Of a stretch of DNA of 64,000 bases, positions 1 through 9,980 are shown one piece after another (within the stretch, counting starts at the first letter, position 1; every line of letters begins with the position of its first letter). Where the stretch lies: NCBI RefSeq assembly GCF_036320485.1, contig NZ_CP132911.1, positions 1,364,001 to 1,428,000 of the forward strand. Reading direction: 5' to 3'. The notes under the pieces were generated by a model, which saw only the letters and a program-made list of their open reading frames with translations, was not told where the DNA came from and searched no databases. The stretch is from Dyella sp. A6 (GTDB lineage: Bacteria > Pseudomonadota > Gammaproteobacteria > Xanthomonadales > Rhodanobacteraceae). The position numbers and the translations under genes were made by a program.

Positions 1-1430
1 CGCCATGGCCGCCATGCTTCGGCCAGCGTCGACAATGCGCGGGTCGACATGGCTTCGCCATCGGGCGAGGCCGCGCGGCGCAGGATCAGGTCGGCCGCGG
101 GGAAGGCGTCGGGGTGGCTGAGCGCGCGCATCGCCATGTAGTGTGCGGTCCACTCGCCGATGCCGGGCAGCGCCACCCAGCGCTCGACGAAGCGGTCCAG
201 CGGCTGGTCGGCGCGGAAATCCACGCGGCCGTCGAGCAGGGCGCGGGCGATACCGCGAATGGTTGCGGCGCGCGCGGTGGTCACGCCCAGCGCGCGCAGG
301 TCGGCATCGGCCAGCGCGTCCGGGGTCGGAAACAGCCGGGCGAGTCCGGGCGCGGGCGCCTGTGCCAGGGGGCTGCCGTGACGGTCCACGATGCGCGCCG
401 CCAGCGTGCGCGCGGCCGCCACGCTCACCTGCTGGCCGAGCACCGCGCGTACCGCGATCTCGAAACCGTCCCAGCCACCGGGCAGGCGCAGGCCGGGCCG
501 CTTGCGCAGCAGCGGTCGCAACACCGGATGAGTGCCCAGCGTGGCAGCGATCGCGTGCGGGTCGGCGTCCAGGTCGAACATGCGGCGGATGCACGTCACC
601 AGCGGCAGCAGTTGCGCGGGTTGCGCGCCATGCAGTTCCAGCCGCAGTGCATGGCTGCCGTCCGGCCATGCGCCCAGACGCAGCCAGCCCGGTTCCTCGG
701 GCGTGCCGAACACGCGCGTGTAACCGTGGGCATCCACCAGTTCGATGCCGGGCAGGGCGCGCCCCTGCAGAAACGTCAGCAGCGCGGCGAAGTCGTACGG
801 CGGGCGATAGGCCAGCCGCAGCACCAGCGCGCCGCCATCGACCTCATGCGGACGGCGACGCAGCTCGCGCGGAGCGATCCGGTTCGCCTGCGCGAACGCG
901 GCATGAAAGCGGCGCAGGCTGCGGAAGCCGGAGGCCAGCGCCACCTCGGTCACCGGCATCGCGGTCTCGGTCAGCAACTGCTTGGCGAACAGCAGGCGGC
1001 GGGTGGTGTGCACGCTGATCGGCGGTGCGCCGAGCCGTTCCACGAACAGCCGCCGTAGCTGGCGCGTACCCACGTTCACCTGTCGGGCCAGGTCGTCCAG
1101 CGAGCCTTCGTCCAGCGCGCCGGCCTCGATCAGTTTCAGCGCACGCGCCACCACATGCTCGTCGCGCTGCCATGCCTGGTTGCCGGGCGCCAGTTCCGGC
1201 CGGCAGCGCAGGCACGGACGGAAGCCGGCGGCTTCGGCGGCCGCGGCGCTGGCGTAATAGCGGACGTTCGCGCGCCTGGGCGCGGGCGCCGGGCATACCG
1301 GGCGGCAGTAGATGCCGGTGCTGGCGACGGCGGTGAAAAACAACCCGTCGAAGCGGGCGTCGCGGCTCAGCCGCGCCTGCTCGCAGGTGCGTTCGTCGGG
1401 CAATGCGGCACTGGTTCCAGCGTTCTCCAT
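1..1430 (-). CDS. alkA: Ada-type / AlkA 3-methyladenine DNA glycosylase fusion (3' end off the window)
   Basis: Repairs alkylated bases and probably senses methyl damage. The minus-strand frame opens at the ATG at 1428-1430 and stays open to the window edge, so the C-terminus is missing. Domains in order: an Ada-like zinc-binding domain with Cys42, Cys46, Cys73 and Cys76 (CRPVC and CLRC); an AraC-type helix-turn-helix around residues 85-190; an AlkA N-terminal domain; and an HhH-GPD glycosylase domain with the hairpin LPGIGEWTA, followed by the Asp of PAADLIL (about residue 447) in the place of the catalytic Asp. It lacks the C-terminal methyltransferase of E. coli Ada, so this is the common Ada/AlkA hybrid family. 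Whether it also activates transcription is inference from the HTH. Confidence 0.9.
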   Translation of the reverse strand, partial: MENAGTSAALPDERTCEQARLSRDARFDGLFFTAVASTGIYCRPVCPAPAPRRANVRYYASAAAAEAAGFRPCLRCRPELAPGNQAWQRDEHVVARALKLIEAGALDEGSLDDLARQVNVGTRQLRRLFVERLGAPPISVHTTRRLLFAKQLLTETAMPVTEVALASGFRSLRRFHAAFAQANRIAPRELRRRPHEVDGGALVLRLAYRPPYDFAALLTFLQGRALPGIELVDAHGYTRVFGTPEEPGWLRLGAWPDGSHALRLELHGAQPAQLLPLVTCIRRMFDLDADPHAIAATLGTHPVLRPLLRKRPGLRLPGGWDGFEIAVRAVLGQQVSVAAARTLAARIVDRHGSPLAQAPAPGLARLFPTPDALADADLRALGVTTARAATIRGIARALLDGRVDFRADQPLDRFVERWVALPGIGEWTAHYMAMRALSHPDAFPAADLILRRAASPDGEAMSTRALSTLAEAWRPW

Positions 1431-1497
1431 GGCCACAGGCTAGCACCGCGCCGCAGGGCGGACTCGCCGTTTTCGGACATCAATACCAGGCCCGTCG

Positions 1498-1956
1498 CTA
1501 CAGCGATTCGGCGTCCAGCAGCCGCGGTCCGCTGCCGTCCTCGCCGAGCCGGTCGCCGGCATTGCGCAGCGGGCAGTGCTTCAGCGACAGGCAGCCGCAA
1601 CCGATGCAGCCGGTCAGCTCGTCGCGCAGCTGGGTCAGCCGTTCGATGCGCTGGTCCAGTTCCGCGCGCCAGTGGGTCGACAGGCGTTTCCAGTCCGCCA
1701 CGTTCGGTGTGCGTTCGTCCGGAAGCTCGGACAACGCCTGCGCGATCGAGGCCAGCGGCAGGCCGGTGCGGTTCGCCACCCGGATCACCGCCAGCCGGCG
1801 CAGCACGTCGCGCCGGTAACGCCGCTGGTTGCCCGCATTGCGCCAGCTGCGGATCAGTCCCTTGGTTTCGTAGAAGTGGATCGCCGACACGCTCAGGCCG
1901 CTGCGGGCGGCAACCTGGCCCACGCTCAACGATGCCGGATCGGATGGCTTGCCCAT
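1498..1956 (-). CDS. soxR: Redox-sensitive transcriptional activator SoxR
   Basis: MerR-family regulator that senses redox-cycling compounds through a [2Fe-2S] cluster. The 152-residue product has an N-terminal MerR winged helix (residues about 10-80), a dimerisation coiled coil (about 85-115) and the cluster motif CX2CXCX5C at Cys117, Cys120, Cys122 and Cys128, followed by a short tail. The start at 1956 matches the normal SoxR length; a longer upstream reading would run through the operator. Its start codon lies only 6 bp from the palindromic sox box shared with the divergent gene at 2035, so the transcript may be leaderless or start inside that gene. No soxS is visible, in keeping with non-enteric bacteria where SoxR acts directly on its targets. 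Confidence 0.95.
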   Translation of the reverse strand: MGKPSDPASLSVGQVAARSGLSVSAIHFYETKGLIRSWRNAGNQRRYRRDVLRRLAVIRVANRTGLPLASIAQALSELPDERTPNVADWKRLSTHWRAELDQRIERLTQLRDELTGCIGCGCLSLKHCPLRNAGDRLGEDGSGPRLLDAESL

Positions 1957-1958
1957 GC

Positions 1959-1989
1959 TTGACCTCAAGTTAACTTGAGGTCGTACCGT
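1959..1989 (+). promoter_or_regulatory. SoxR operator (sox box) inside a 19-bp-spacer promoter
   Basis: Positions 1963-1980 form a perfect 18-bp palindrome, CCTCAAGTTAACTTGAGG, the classic SoxR binding sequence. On the plus strand it sits between a -35-like TTGACC (1959-1964) and a weak -10-like TACCGT (1984-1989), giving a 19-bp spacer. That over-long spacer is the hallmark of MerR/SoxR-activated promoters. It points rightward, toward the gene at 2035, rather than toward soxR. The palindrome is read directly; the promoter assignment is inference. Confidence 0.85.
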
Positions 1990-2034
1990 GCCGCATGTCG
2001 CTCGCCGCGGCAACCCTGTCCGTCATCTGGAGAT

Positions 2035-2403
2035 ATGCCCGTGACCCTGTCCGTCGAACATCCGTCGTTGCTGTACCGGCTTGCCGGCGCCTTCCTGCCG
2101 CTGCGTGCGCGCGGCATGTTGCTGGACGGTACGGCACATCCACCCCCCACGTTCGGTGCGCGGGCACGGCGGGTGCCGTTGCCGGCACCGTCAGTGGATT
2201 TGCACGAAGCCCAGCTTGCGCTGTTCGTCAGCCGGCTCGGGCAGTTGCTCGGCGCCGACGACGAACGCTCGCGGCAACGCCTGGAACGCGACGTGCTGGA
2301 ACTGGCCGTGCCCCTGCAGGCCGGCGGCCTGTTCGAGGTGATGCGCATTGCCCATCCGCCGCTGGCCGCGATGGTGAGCGACCACCTGGCGGGGCAGGTC
2401 TGA
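2035..2403 (+). CDS. Hypothetical protein, predicted direct SoxR target
   Basis: Encodes 122 residues from the ATG at 2035, preceded by a purine-rich TCTGGAGA. A longer frame upstream would start inside the sox promoter, so the 2035 start is preferred. I do not recognise the family. The product has no signal peptide or membrane segment; it looks like a small soluble helical protein with a run of acidic and arginine residues around 70-100 and no cysteines, so it is unlikely to bind a metal through thiols. It is divergent from soxR and lies immediately downstream of the sox box, so expression on redox-cycling stress is expected. It converges on chrA. Confidence 0.7.
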   Translation: MPVTLSVEHPSLLYRLAGAFLPLRARGMLLDGTAHPPPTFGARARRVPLPAPSVDLHEAQLALFVSRLGQLLGADDERSRQRLERDVLELAVPLQAGGLFEVMRIAHPPLAAMVSDHLAGQV

Positions 2404-2428
2404 GCCGAGGCGCTGCCGATGCCATCAC

Positions 2429-3616
2429 TCAGACGATGACCTGCATTCCTGCCGTCAGCACACACCACGCCACCACCGCCAGGGCGGGCCAGCGCATAAG
2501 CAGCATGGCCACGCCGACCAGTGCGATCAGTGCATCCAGCGGTGCATGGATGGCGCTCACTGCCACCGGGTTCACCAGCGCCGCCGCAAGCAGGCCGACC
2601 ACCACCGCGTTCACTCCCGCCAATGCGCGTGCCGCGGTCGCGCGCCGTGCCAGTGCACGCCAGAACGGCAGCATGCCGGCCACCAGCAGCAGACCGGGCA
2701 GGAAGATCGACAACACTGCCACGGTCGCGCCCAATGCGCCGCCCATGCCGGCCGGCAGGCGAGCGCCAAGGAACGACGACAGCGTGAACATCGGTCCCGG
2801 CACCGCCTGCGCCGCGCCGTAACCAGTCAGGAAGGTGTTGTTGTCCAGCCAGCCCGGATCGACCACCGATGCCTTCAGCAGCGGTAACACCACATGGCCG
2901 CCGCCGAACACCAGCGCCCCGGCGCGGTAGAACGCCGCCGCCACCTGGCCCAGCGGCGGCAGCCCGGGCAAGAACGCCATGCCCAGCCCCAGTGCGAACA
3001 GTCCGATCAGCACGCTGCCCGCACGCTTTCCGTAGGCAAGCGCGAACGTCTCGCCGCTGCGTGCCGCTACCTTGCGGCACAGCCATGGCCCCAGCAGTGC
3101 CCCCGCTGCCACCAACACCAGTTGCACCCACGGCGTGCCGCTGGCCAGTACCAGCGCGGCAGCGACCAGCGCCATCGCCGCGCGCGACCAGTCCGGCGTC
3201 AACCGGCGCGCCATGCCCTGCACGCCGTGCAATACCACGGCCACCGCCACCAGCTTCAGTCCGTGCACCAGCGCATGGCCCCAGATGCCGCCCAGCGATC
3301 GGCTGGCCAGTGCGAACCCGAACAGCAGTAGTGCCGAGGGCAGGGTGAAGCCGACGAACGCGGCCACCCCGCCCAGCCAGCCCGCGCGCAGCAGACCGAT
3401 CGAAAAGCCCAGCTGGCTGCTGGCTGGTCCCGGCAGGAACTGGCACAGCGCCAGCAACTGGCCGAAGTGTTCCTCGTCCAGCCATTGCCGGCGCTGCACG
3501 AATGCGCGGCGGAAATAACCCAGGTGCGCCACCGGTCCGCCGAACGAGGTCAGCCCCAGCCACAGGAAAGCGACGGCCACCTCGCCGGCGCGTCCGCGCG
3601 TCGTTGTCGTGCTCAT
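2429..3616 (-). CDS. chrA: Chromate efflux transporter ChrA
   Basis: Inner-membrane protein of the CHR family that exports chromate, usually driven by the proton-motive force. The 395-residue length and internal duplication (two CHR halves) match long-chain ChrA. The N-half carries FGGP at 25-28 and LPGP at 61-64; the C-half repeats these as FGGGHVVLPLL and AVPGPMFT. About ten to twelve hydrophobic segments run throughout. No chrB regulator is adjacent, so inducibility by chromate cannot be inferred. It is divergent from the TPR gene at 3705 and convergent with the SoxR-linked gene; chromate is itself a redox stressor, so the proximity to soxR may be meaningful, but no sox box precedes chrA. 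Confidence 0.92.
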   Translation of the reverse strand: MSTTTTRGRAGEVAVAFLWLGLTSFGGPVAHLGYFRRAFVQRRQWLDEEHFGQLLALCQFLPGPASSQLGFSIGLLRAGWLGGVAAFVGFTLPSALLLFGFALASRSLGGIWGHALVHGLKLVAVAVVLHGVQGMARRLTPDWSRAAMALVAAALVLASGTPWVQLVLVAAGALLGPWLCRKVAARSGETFALAYGKRAGSVLIGLFALGLGMAFLPGLPPLGQVAAAFYRAGALVFGGGHVVLPLLKASVVDPGWLDNNTFLTGYGAAQAVPGPMFTLSSFLGARLPAGMGGALGATVAVLSIFLPGLLLVAGMLPFWRALARRATAARALAGVNAVVVGLLAAALVNPVAVSAIHAPLDALIALVGVAMLLMRWPALAVVAWCVLTAGMQVIV

Positions 3617-3704
3617 GTGCAGGGTCCGGCAGGTGTGGCGTCATCCAGTGCCATGACTGTGGCTGTGCTACTTTTCGCGTGGATCATGGACAAGGGACAG
3701 GGAC

Positions 3705-5390
3705 ATGACGCGACGTTACTGGGGCTGGATTGTCGCAAGCATTGTGCTGATCGTCTTGGTCAGTGTGATTGCACTGCGATGGAGGACGTTCTTTTCGTCC
3801 TCGGGGCCAATGCATGACGCCGGTGTCGAAGCGTCGCCACACAGGAGTATTCGGGTTGCTCCAGCGGCGTTGGGAAGGGCGGCCATGCATCCGGCTGATT
3901 CCCGCTTGCATGGTTTTACGCACGCGCAGGTCCATGCTTTTCTGCTTGCGGTACAAAAGGCCAACCAGATCCTGAACCCATTGCAGCGATGCCTGGACTA
4001 TCCCGATCCGCCGGGTAGTCACTGGTCACCAGCGTCCGTCAAGGCATATTGCCAATACTATCTGCAGTCGACGATTTCGCCCGCCGAGGTGAAGACGCTC
4101 ATCCGGGGTGGACAGGCGGATGAATTGGATCGACGCCTTGCTGCCGAACTGAATGCGCAGTCCACCCAGCCGCAATCCATAGGTCTGCTGGACCATACGT
4201 ACTTCAACGCCTTTGACAGCGGATCTTTCGATGACCGCTTGATACTCGATGCCTGGAAGCGAGCTGCGCCGAATAGTGCCTTCGCATACGCGGCAAGTGG
4301 TTTCGACTACGTGGCCATGGCAGCCAAGGCGCGTGGCGGCGCCTATATCCAGGACACCCCGCAGAGCAATATCGATGCAATGGATCGTCTTCTGCAGCAG
4401 GCAGATATCGATCTGCAGCATGCCATTGCGCTCAATCCAAAGATAACGCCGGCTTATGTCGCCATGATCAAGGCGGGCTCCATGGCGCTTGGCAGGGTTT
4501 ATGTTGAAAGGGCGGCCAGGCTGGGTTTGACGCAGGCTCCTTCCGATTATGCGATCTACGGCATGTTGACCCATGCCGAGGAGCCGAAGTGGGGTGGTTC
4601 GCTGCAGGCCATGAAAGCTGTCGATCAAATGGCCCAGGCACATGTAAAGAGCAATCCGTTGCTGGCGATCATTCACTCGGCAGAGCCGCTGGTCGTGTAC
4701 GACGTTTGCGACTGCACTGGGTCCGCTAACTGGTCTGCATTCCCTGTCGTATTCGATAACCTTGGCAGCACGCAAGAGTTGTTTGCAGCGGGAGACGCCG
4801 CCAGGCGCAATGGTCATTTCGATCTTGCCGCCATCTATCTATCTGAAGGGCTCCGGTTCGTGCCGGATGCGAATGTCGCACATCAACACCGCGATCTCGC
4901 GATGATCGCACTGCACGAAACGGATCTGGTGCTGGACGACGCTACGCGATGGATTCAGCAGGTGCCGGACAACCCGTTGGGATACGAAGTGCGCAGCTTT
5001 GCTTACTCGGTCAAGGGTGATCAAGCACATGCCATCAGCGACCTGCAACAAGCGCTCGTCGTCGATCCCGGCGATTTTTCCGCGCTTGTGCAGTTGTCGC
5101 AGAAATACTCCGATGCCGGCGAGTGGAGCAATGCGCTACGCGTTTCGGACGAGATGATTCGAACCCATCCCGAGGATTCGTACAGTTGGGTGGTGCGTGC
5201 GATGGCGCAGCGACAAATGAATAGTCCGGGCCTGGAAGACACAGCGCGCTATTTCCTGACGCACTTCGGCAATCAACCCGGTCAGCAACAGTACGCGACG
5301 ATGATGCGTGCCATGTTGGCCGAGTTGTCGACCGAGCAGGGGATGGCTCCCGGAAAAAAGGTATCGAAGTCGCATGCGCCCAACCGCTGA
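3705..5390 (+). CDS. Membrane-anchored TPR-repeat protein of unknown function
   Basis: A 561-residue protein with an uncleaved-looking N-terminal membrane segment (about residues 7-25, after MTRRYWGW), so the bulk should be periplasmic. Helical repeats follow, clearest at about residues 390-520 (for example NPLGYEVRSFAYSVKGD and GDFSALVQLSQKYSD), typical of tetratricopeptide scaffolds. A short Cys-rich stretch VCDCTG lies near residue 330. Codon use and G+C are visibly less biased than in the neighbours, suggesting more recent acquisition or relaxed selection. The start at 3705 follows an AGGGACAGGGAC ribosome-binding region. No catalytic domain was recognised; a role in protein-protein contacts is all that can be inferred. 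Confidence 0.75.
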   Translation: MTRRYWGWIVASIVLIVLVSVIALRWRTFFSSSGPMHDAGVEASPHRSIRVAPAALGRAAMHPADSRLHGFTHAQVHAFLLAVQKANQILNPLQRCLDYPDPPGSHWSPASVKAYCQYYLQSTISPAEVKTLIRGGQADELDRRLAAELNAQSTQPQSIGLLDHTYFNAFDSGSFDDRLILDAWKRAAPNSAFAYAASGFDYVAMAAKARGGAYIQDTPQSNIDAMDRLLQQADIDLQHAIALNPKITPAYVAMIKAGSMALGRVYVERAARLGLTQAPSDYAIYGMLTHAEEPKWGGSLQAMKAVDQMAQAHVKSNPLLAIIHSAEPLVVYDVCDCTGSANWSAFPVVFDNLGSTQELFAAGDAARRNGHFDLAAIYLSEGLRFVPDANVAHQHRDLAMIALHETDLVLDDATRWIQQVPDNPLGYEVRSFAYSVKGDQAHAISDLQQALVVDPGDFSALVQLSQKYSDAGEWSNALRVSDEMIRTHPEDSYSWVVRAMAQRQMNSPGLEDTARYFLTHFGNQPGQQQYATMMRAMLAELSTEQGMAPGKKVSKSHAPNR

Positions 5391-5519
5391 GCCATGTGTT
5401 GACGGGGTCCGGGGCGCCTACCAACGCGCTATTACGGCATGTTGCAATGCAAGGCATTTGCCTCCTGTCCGGCACGGTGACGGGCCGTATACTCCGGGTC
5501 TGTCTAACGGAGATCTGCC

Positions 5520-7190
<1,671 letters not shown>

Positions 7191-7217
7191 GTGGGTTTGA
7201 ATCCCACTCTCTCAACT
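7191..7217 (+). other. tRNA 3'-end-like sequence abutting hutU
   Basis: The bases after the hutU stop read GTGGGTTTGAATCCCACTCT followed by CTCAACT. This is a five-pair stem around a seven-base TTTGAAT loop, like a tRNA T-arm, and then a TCTCTC run resembling the 3' end of serine tRNAs. No rest of a tRNA is present. It could be an attachment-site remnant of an integrated element, or chance. Confidence 0.3.
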
Positions 7218-7236
7218 AGATGCCCATAAGCCCGTG

Positions 7237-7265
7237 GGAAGTTTGAGTAGACCTAGAACTTCCCC
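7237..7265 (+). terminator. Hairpin downstream of hutU
   Basis: GGGAAGTT and AACTTCCC form an eight-pair stem with a 13-base loop about 46 bp after the hutU stop. Only a weak CTTTCTT tract follows, so a terminator role is possible but not certain. Confidence 0.45.
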
Positions 7266-7413
7266 GCTTTCTTAACTTATTTTGTTAGGCCTTCTCGCTC
7301 AGAATGTTTCAAACGAATCTTTCTGAGGGGCGCACTGAGTAGGTGCGACGCCCCCCCGGTTTTGAGTAGCACGGCCGTTTGGAGTCCAATCCCCCAACCG
7401 AAGGAGATTGGAC

Positions 7414-7677
7414 GTGAAGAAGCGCTTTTCCGAAGAACAGATCATCGGCTTCCTGCGCGAGGCGGATGCCGGCCTGCCGATCAAGGAGCTGTGCCGCAAG
7501 CACGGCTTCAGCGAGGCCTCCTACTACCTGTGGCGCAGCAAGTTCGGCGGCATGAGCGTGCCGGACGCCAAACGCCTGAAGGAGCTGGAGACGGAGAACA
7601 CGCGGCTGAAGAAGCTGCTGGCTGAGCAGATGCTTGAGAACGAGGTGATCAAGGACGTCCTGCGAAAAAAACCGTAG
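7414..7677 (+). CDS. IS3-family transposase OrfA
   Basis: DNA-binding half of the transposase: an N-terminal helix-turn-helix ([16 protein letters not shown] region around residues 20-45) followed by a leucine-zipper-like coil (about residues 55-85). The GTG start at 7414 is chosen because AAGGAG lies seven bases upstream (7401-7406). Near the 3' end, seven A residues (7665-7671, read CGA AAA AAA) form a slippery site; a -1 shift there enters the orfB frame, which is open from that point, so a full OrfAB transposase can be made. OrfA alone ends at the TAG at 7675-7677. Confidence 0.92.
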   Translation: MKKRFSEEQIIGFLREADAGLPIKELCRKHGFSEASYYLWRSKFGGMSVPDAKRLKELETENTRLKKLLAEQMLENEVIKDVLRKKP

Positions 7678-7697
7678 GCGCACCGGCCCGACGCGCG

Positions 7698-8492
7698 TTG
7701 GTGCGCCAGATGATCGACAAGGGGCTGAGCGAGCGGTGCGCGTTGCGCGTGGTGGGCATGAGCGCCAGCGCGTACCGCTATCAGGCGCAGCCGGACCGCA
7801 ACGTGGTGCTGCGACGGCGGATCGTGGAGCTGGCGCAGCGGCACAAGCGCTACGGCGTGGGGATGATCCACCTGAAGCTTCGGCAGGAGAGCGGCGAGCC
7901 GGTGAACTACAAGCGTGTGGAGCGGTTGTATCGGGAGGAGCGGCTGCAGGTGCGCCGGCGTAAGCGGAAGAAGGTGCCGGTGAGCGAGCGGCAGCCGCTG
8001 TGTCGTCCATCGGCGCCCAACGAGGTGTGGTCAATGGACTTCGTGTTCGATCGCACCGCCGACGCCCGCGTCCTCAAGTGCCTGACCATCGTCGACGACG
8101 CCACCCATGAATCGGTCGGCATCGAGGTCGAACGAGCCATCTCCGGGATCGGCGTGACGCGCGTGCTGGATCGCCTGGGGCTGATTCGCGGCTTGCCCAA
8201 GACGATCCGCACCGACAACGGCAAGGAGTTCTGCGGCAAGGCGATGGTCGCCTGGGCGCACGAGCACGGTGTGCAGCTGCGCCTGATCGAACCGGGCAAA
8301 CCGAACCAGAACGCCTACATCGAATCATTCAACGGCCGCCTGCGCGACGAATGCCTCAACGAACACTGGTTTCCCAGCCTGCTGCACGCCCGCACCGAGA
8401 TTGAACGCTGGCGGCGGGAATACAACGAGGAGCGACCGAAGAAGGCGTTGGGCGGGCTGACACCGGCCGCCTACGCGAAGCAGTTAAAGTAA
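7698..8492 (+). CDS. IS3-family transposase OrfB (DDE integrase domain)
   Basis: Catalytic half of the transposase with an HTH_21-like N-terminus (residues about 30-75) and an rve integrase core. The DDE residues are visible: Asp in VWSMDFVFD, Asp in IRTDNGKEF, and Glu in [16 protein letters not shown], the last two separated by the usual 35-residue spacing. It reads in the -1 frame relative to orfA and is open back through the A7 slip site, so the natural product is probably the OrfAB fusion; the start given is for the separate frame. No frameshift or stop interrupts it, so the element may still be active. Confidence 0.92.
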   Translation: MVRQMIDKGLSERCALRVVGMSASAYRYQAQPDRNVVLRRRIVELAQRHKRYGVGMIHLKLRQESGEPVNYKRVERLYREERLQVRRRKRKKVPVSERQPLCRPSAPNEVWSMDFVFDRTADARVLKCLTIVDDATHESVGIEVERAISGIGVTRVLDRLGLIRGLPKTIRTDNGKEFCGKAMVAWAHEHGVQLRLIEPGKPNQNAYIESFNGRLRDECLNEHWFPSLLHARTEIERWRREYNEERPKKALGGLTPAAYAKQLK

Positions 8493-8567
8493 TTCCGGAC
8501 TCTAAACCGACCCGCTACTCAAAGCGGGGGGACGTCGGGTGGTCAGAAATCCTGGCCGTACTGCGCC

Positions 8568-8573
8568 TATAGT
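8568..8573 (+). promoter_or_regulatory. Candidate -10 element of the ParA operon
   Basis: TATAGT lies 44 bp before the GTG start of the ParA gene and only 30 bp inside the right end of the IS. The -35 region would fall at about 8545-8550, at the IS junction, and is a poor match. The IS therefore sits directly against, or within, the operon's promoter region. Confidence 0.35.
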
Positions 8574-8616
8574 GCGAACGGTTTAGACGCAAAGCAGAGC
8601 TATTCAGGGGGGGGCG

Positions 8617-9447
8617 GTGAAAGTCATCAGCTTGATCAACATGAAGGGGGGCGTTGGCAAGACGACACTTGCCGTCAACATTGCTGATTGCCTGACGAGA
8701 CAGCACGGTGCGTCAGTGTTGATGTTGGATGTGGATCCACAGTTCAACGGCACGCAGTGTCTTATGACGCCGGAGGACTACGTTGCGCATCGAACGGCGG
8801 GCAAGGACACCATGCTTGACTTGTTCGATAGGAAACGAGTTAAGGCATCTACTGTGCAAGGTTCGGCGGAAGTCAAGCCCAAGACGCTTGATGAAATTGA
8901 ACTCATAGAGGCCCGAGGCAACTTCTACTTGCTCCCCGGGAGCCTCGACCTCTACCGGCTAGAGATGGCGCCCGGAGAGGGGCGGGAGAATCGCATCAAA
9001 GCCTACTTGTCAGCGATTTCTGCAGATGCCGACTATGACTACGTCGTTATCGACACACCGCCGACGCCTTCAGTCTGGATGACTAGTGCGCTCATAGCCA
9101 GCGATTACTACTTGATTCCGGTTCGCCCTGATCCTCTGTCTTTGACGGGCCTCGACCTTTTGAAAAGTGTCGTGGAAGACCGCAGGGAGAACTATGGGCT
9201 GTCGGTGCGATGCGCGGGTGTCGTCCTGACGATGACTAGGCAAGGCACTAATGTTCTCAGTGATGCTCGGGCTTACCTCTCCGGCGATAGCTACTGGAAA
9301 GACAAGGTCTTCACTACTGACGTGCCGCAGCGGGTGAAGTTTGCAAAGCAGCAGCTGGAGAATATTTTCATGCTTGACTCCGATGCTCCAGACATGAAAA
9401 CAGCGATAATCAGCGTGACCAACGAGTTGGTGGTAAGGACTGCGTGA
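8617..9447 (+). CDS. ParA-family ATPase, first gene of a three-gene accessory operon
   Basis: A 276-residue P-loop ATPase of the ParA/MinD/Soj superfamily. The deviant Walker A KGGVGKTT spans residues 10-17, switch I is DVDPQFNGT (about 39-47), and Walker B/switch II is VVIDTPPTP with Asp146. It starts at GTG (8617) after a run of eight G. No ParB or parS lies nearby, so this is not a standard partition locus. It overlaps the next gene by one base (TGATG), implying translational coupling. The operon has G+C near 50 percent against about 66 percent around it, lies behind an IS and before a RAYT relic, and looks horizontally acquired. The partner proteins and the role of ATP turnover are unknown. 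Confidence 0.85.
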   Translation: MKVISLINMKGGVGKTTLAVNIADCLTRQHGASVLMLDVDPQFNGTQCLMTPEDYVAHRTAGKDTMLDLFDRKRVKASTVQGSAEVKPKTLDEIELIEARGNFYLLPGSLDLYRLEMAPGEGRENRIKAYLSAISADADYDYVVIDTPPTPSVWMTSALIASDYYLIPVRPDPLSLTGLDLLKSVVEDRRENYGLSVRCAGVVLTMTRQGTNVLSDARAYLSGDSYWKDKVFTTDVPQRVKFAKQQLENIFMLDSDAPDMKTAIISVTNELVVRTA

Positions 9448-9980
9448 TGGCGACGAAGAAGACAACCCGATCAGAAACCGAGGTGGCACTAAAGACGCTT
9501 GACCTGCTCCAAGAGCTTGTGTGGGCCATTCGCTCAAGAGAGGCGAATGAGCTTTCTAGCGGCGTGTCGTACCTCCGGAACCTCACGCTGCAGGAAAAGA
9601 TGGAGAGGCGGAAATCGGAAAAGGGCTCCAAGGCGTCGCTTGTCGATAGGCGTCGCGACCTAAAAGCTCTAGTCGGATCGATGTCCCTCGTTCTTGCTGA
9701 CGCTGAGCTGTTTCCTTCAAACGAGGACATCGCCAAGTTTGCGGAGGAAGCGTTGCGGATTCCCATTTCGAGGTGGGAGAAGCGTTCCCGCTACGAAATG
9801 ATCGGTATGTTGGTCATGGAGTCGATGAGCGCGAGTCCTGCTCGGTTGAGGGAGGTGGCCGGTCTGCTAAATAAGATCAGCGAGGAGTCTGATTCGATGG
9901 ATGAGATCAAGAGGAGCGCTCGTCAAACAGGATTCTCTTGGAACGAGGCTATTCGCAAGCTGTCGACATCCGTTGAATGA
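9447..9980 (+). CDS. Hypothetical helical protein, second gene of the ParA operon
   Basis: A 177-residue protein I do not recognise. It is rich in charged residues and predicted to be almost wholly helical, with a basic N-terminus (MATKKTTRSE), a basic stretch around residues 50-70 (KMERRKSEKGSK, RRRD) that could contact nucleic acid, and an acidic segment near 145-155 (SEESDSMDE). There is no signal peptide or membrane segment. The ATG at 9447 overlaps the ParA stop (TGATG), and its own stop overlaps the next start (ATGA), so the three proteins should be made in fixed proportion. By position it could be the adaptor that a ParB-like partner would be, but no ParB motif is visible. Confidence 0.7.
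   Translation: MATKKTTRSETEVALKTLDLLQELVWAIRSREANELSSGVSYLRNLTLQEKMERRKSEKGSKASLVDRRRDLKALVGSMSLVLADAELFPSNEDIAKFAEEALRIPISRWEKRSRYEMIGMLVMESMSASPARLREVAGLLNKISEESDSMDEIKRSARQTGFSWNEAIRKLSTSVE

Larger units (their letters stand above)
7346..8537 (+). mobile_element. IS3-family insertion sequence (IS407-like), apparently complete
   Basis: About 1192 bp carrying overlapping orfA and orfB. The ends are imperfect inverted repeats: left CGACGCCCCCCCGG then TTTTGAGTAGC (7346-7370), and right, read from the other strand, CGACGTCCCCCCGC then TTTGAGTAGC (8537 inward), with one base of slippage. The sequence GGTG occurs immediately outside both ends (7342-7345 and 8538-8541), a candidate 4-bp target duplication, the size expected for the IS407 subgroup. 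The ends do not begin with the usual TG, so the boundaries could be off by a few bases. Confidence 0.85.

Noticed and set aside
8617..9447. Standard plasmid or chromosome partition ParA
   Set aside because: No ParB gene or parS-like inverted repeats lie nearby, and the two coupled downstream genes are not ParB.
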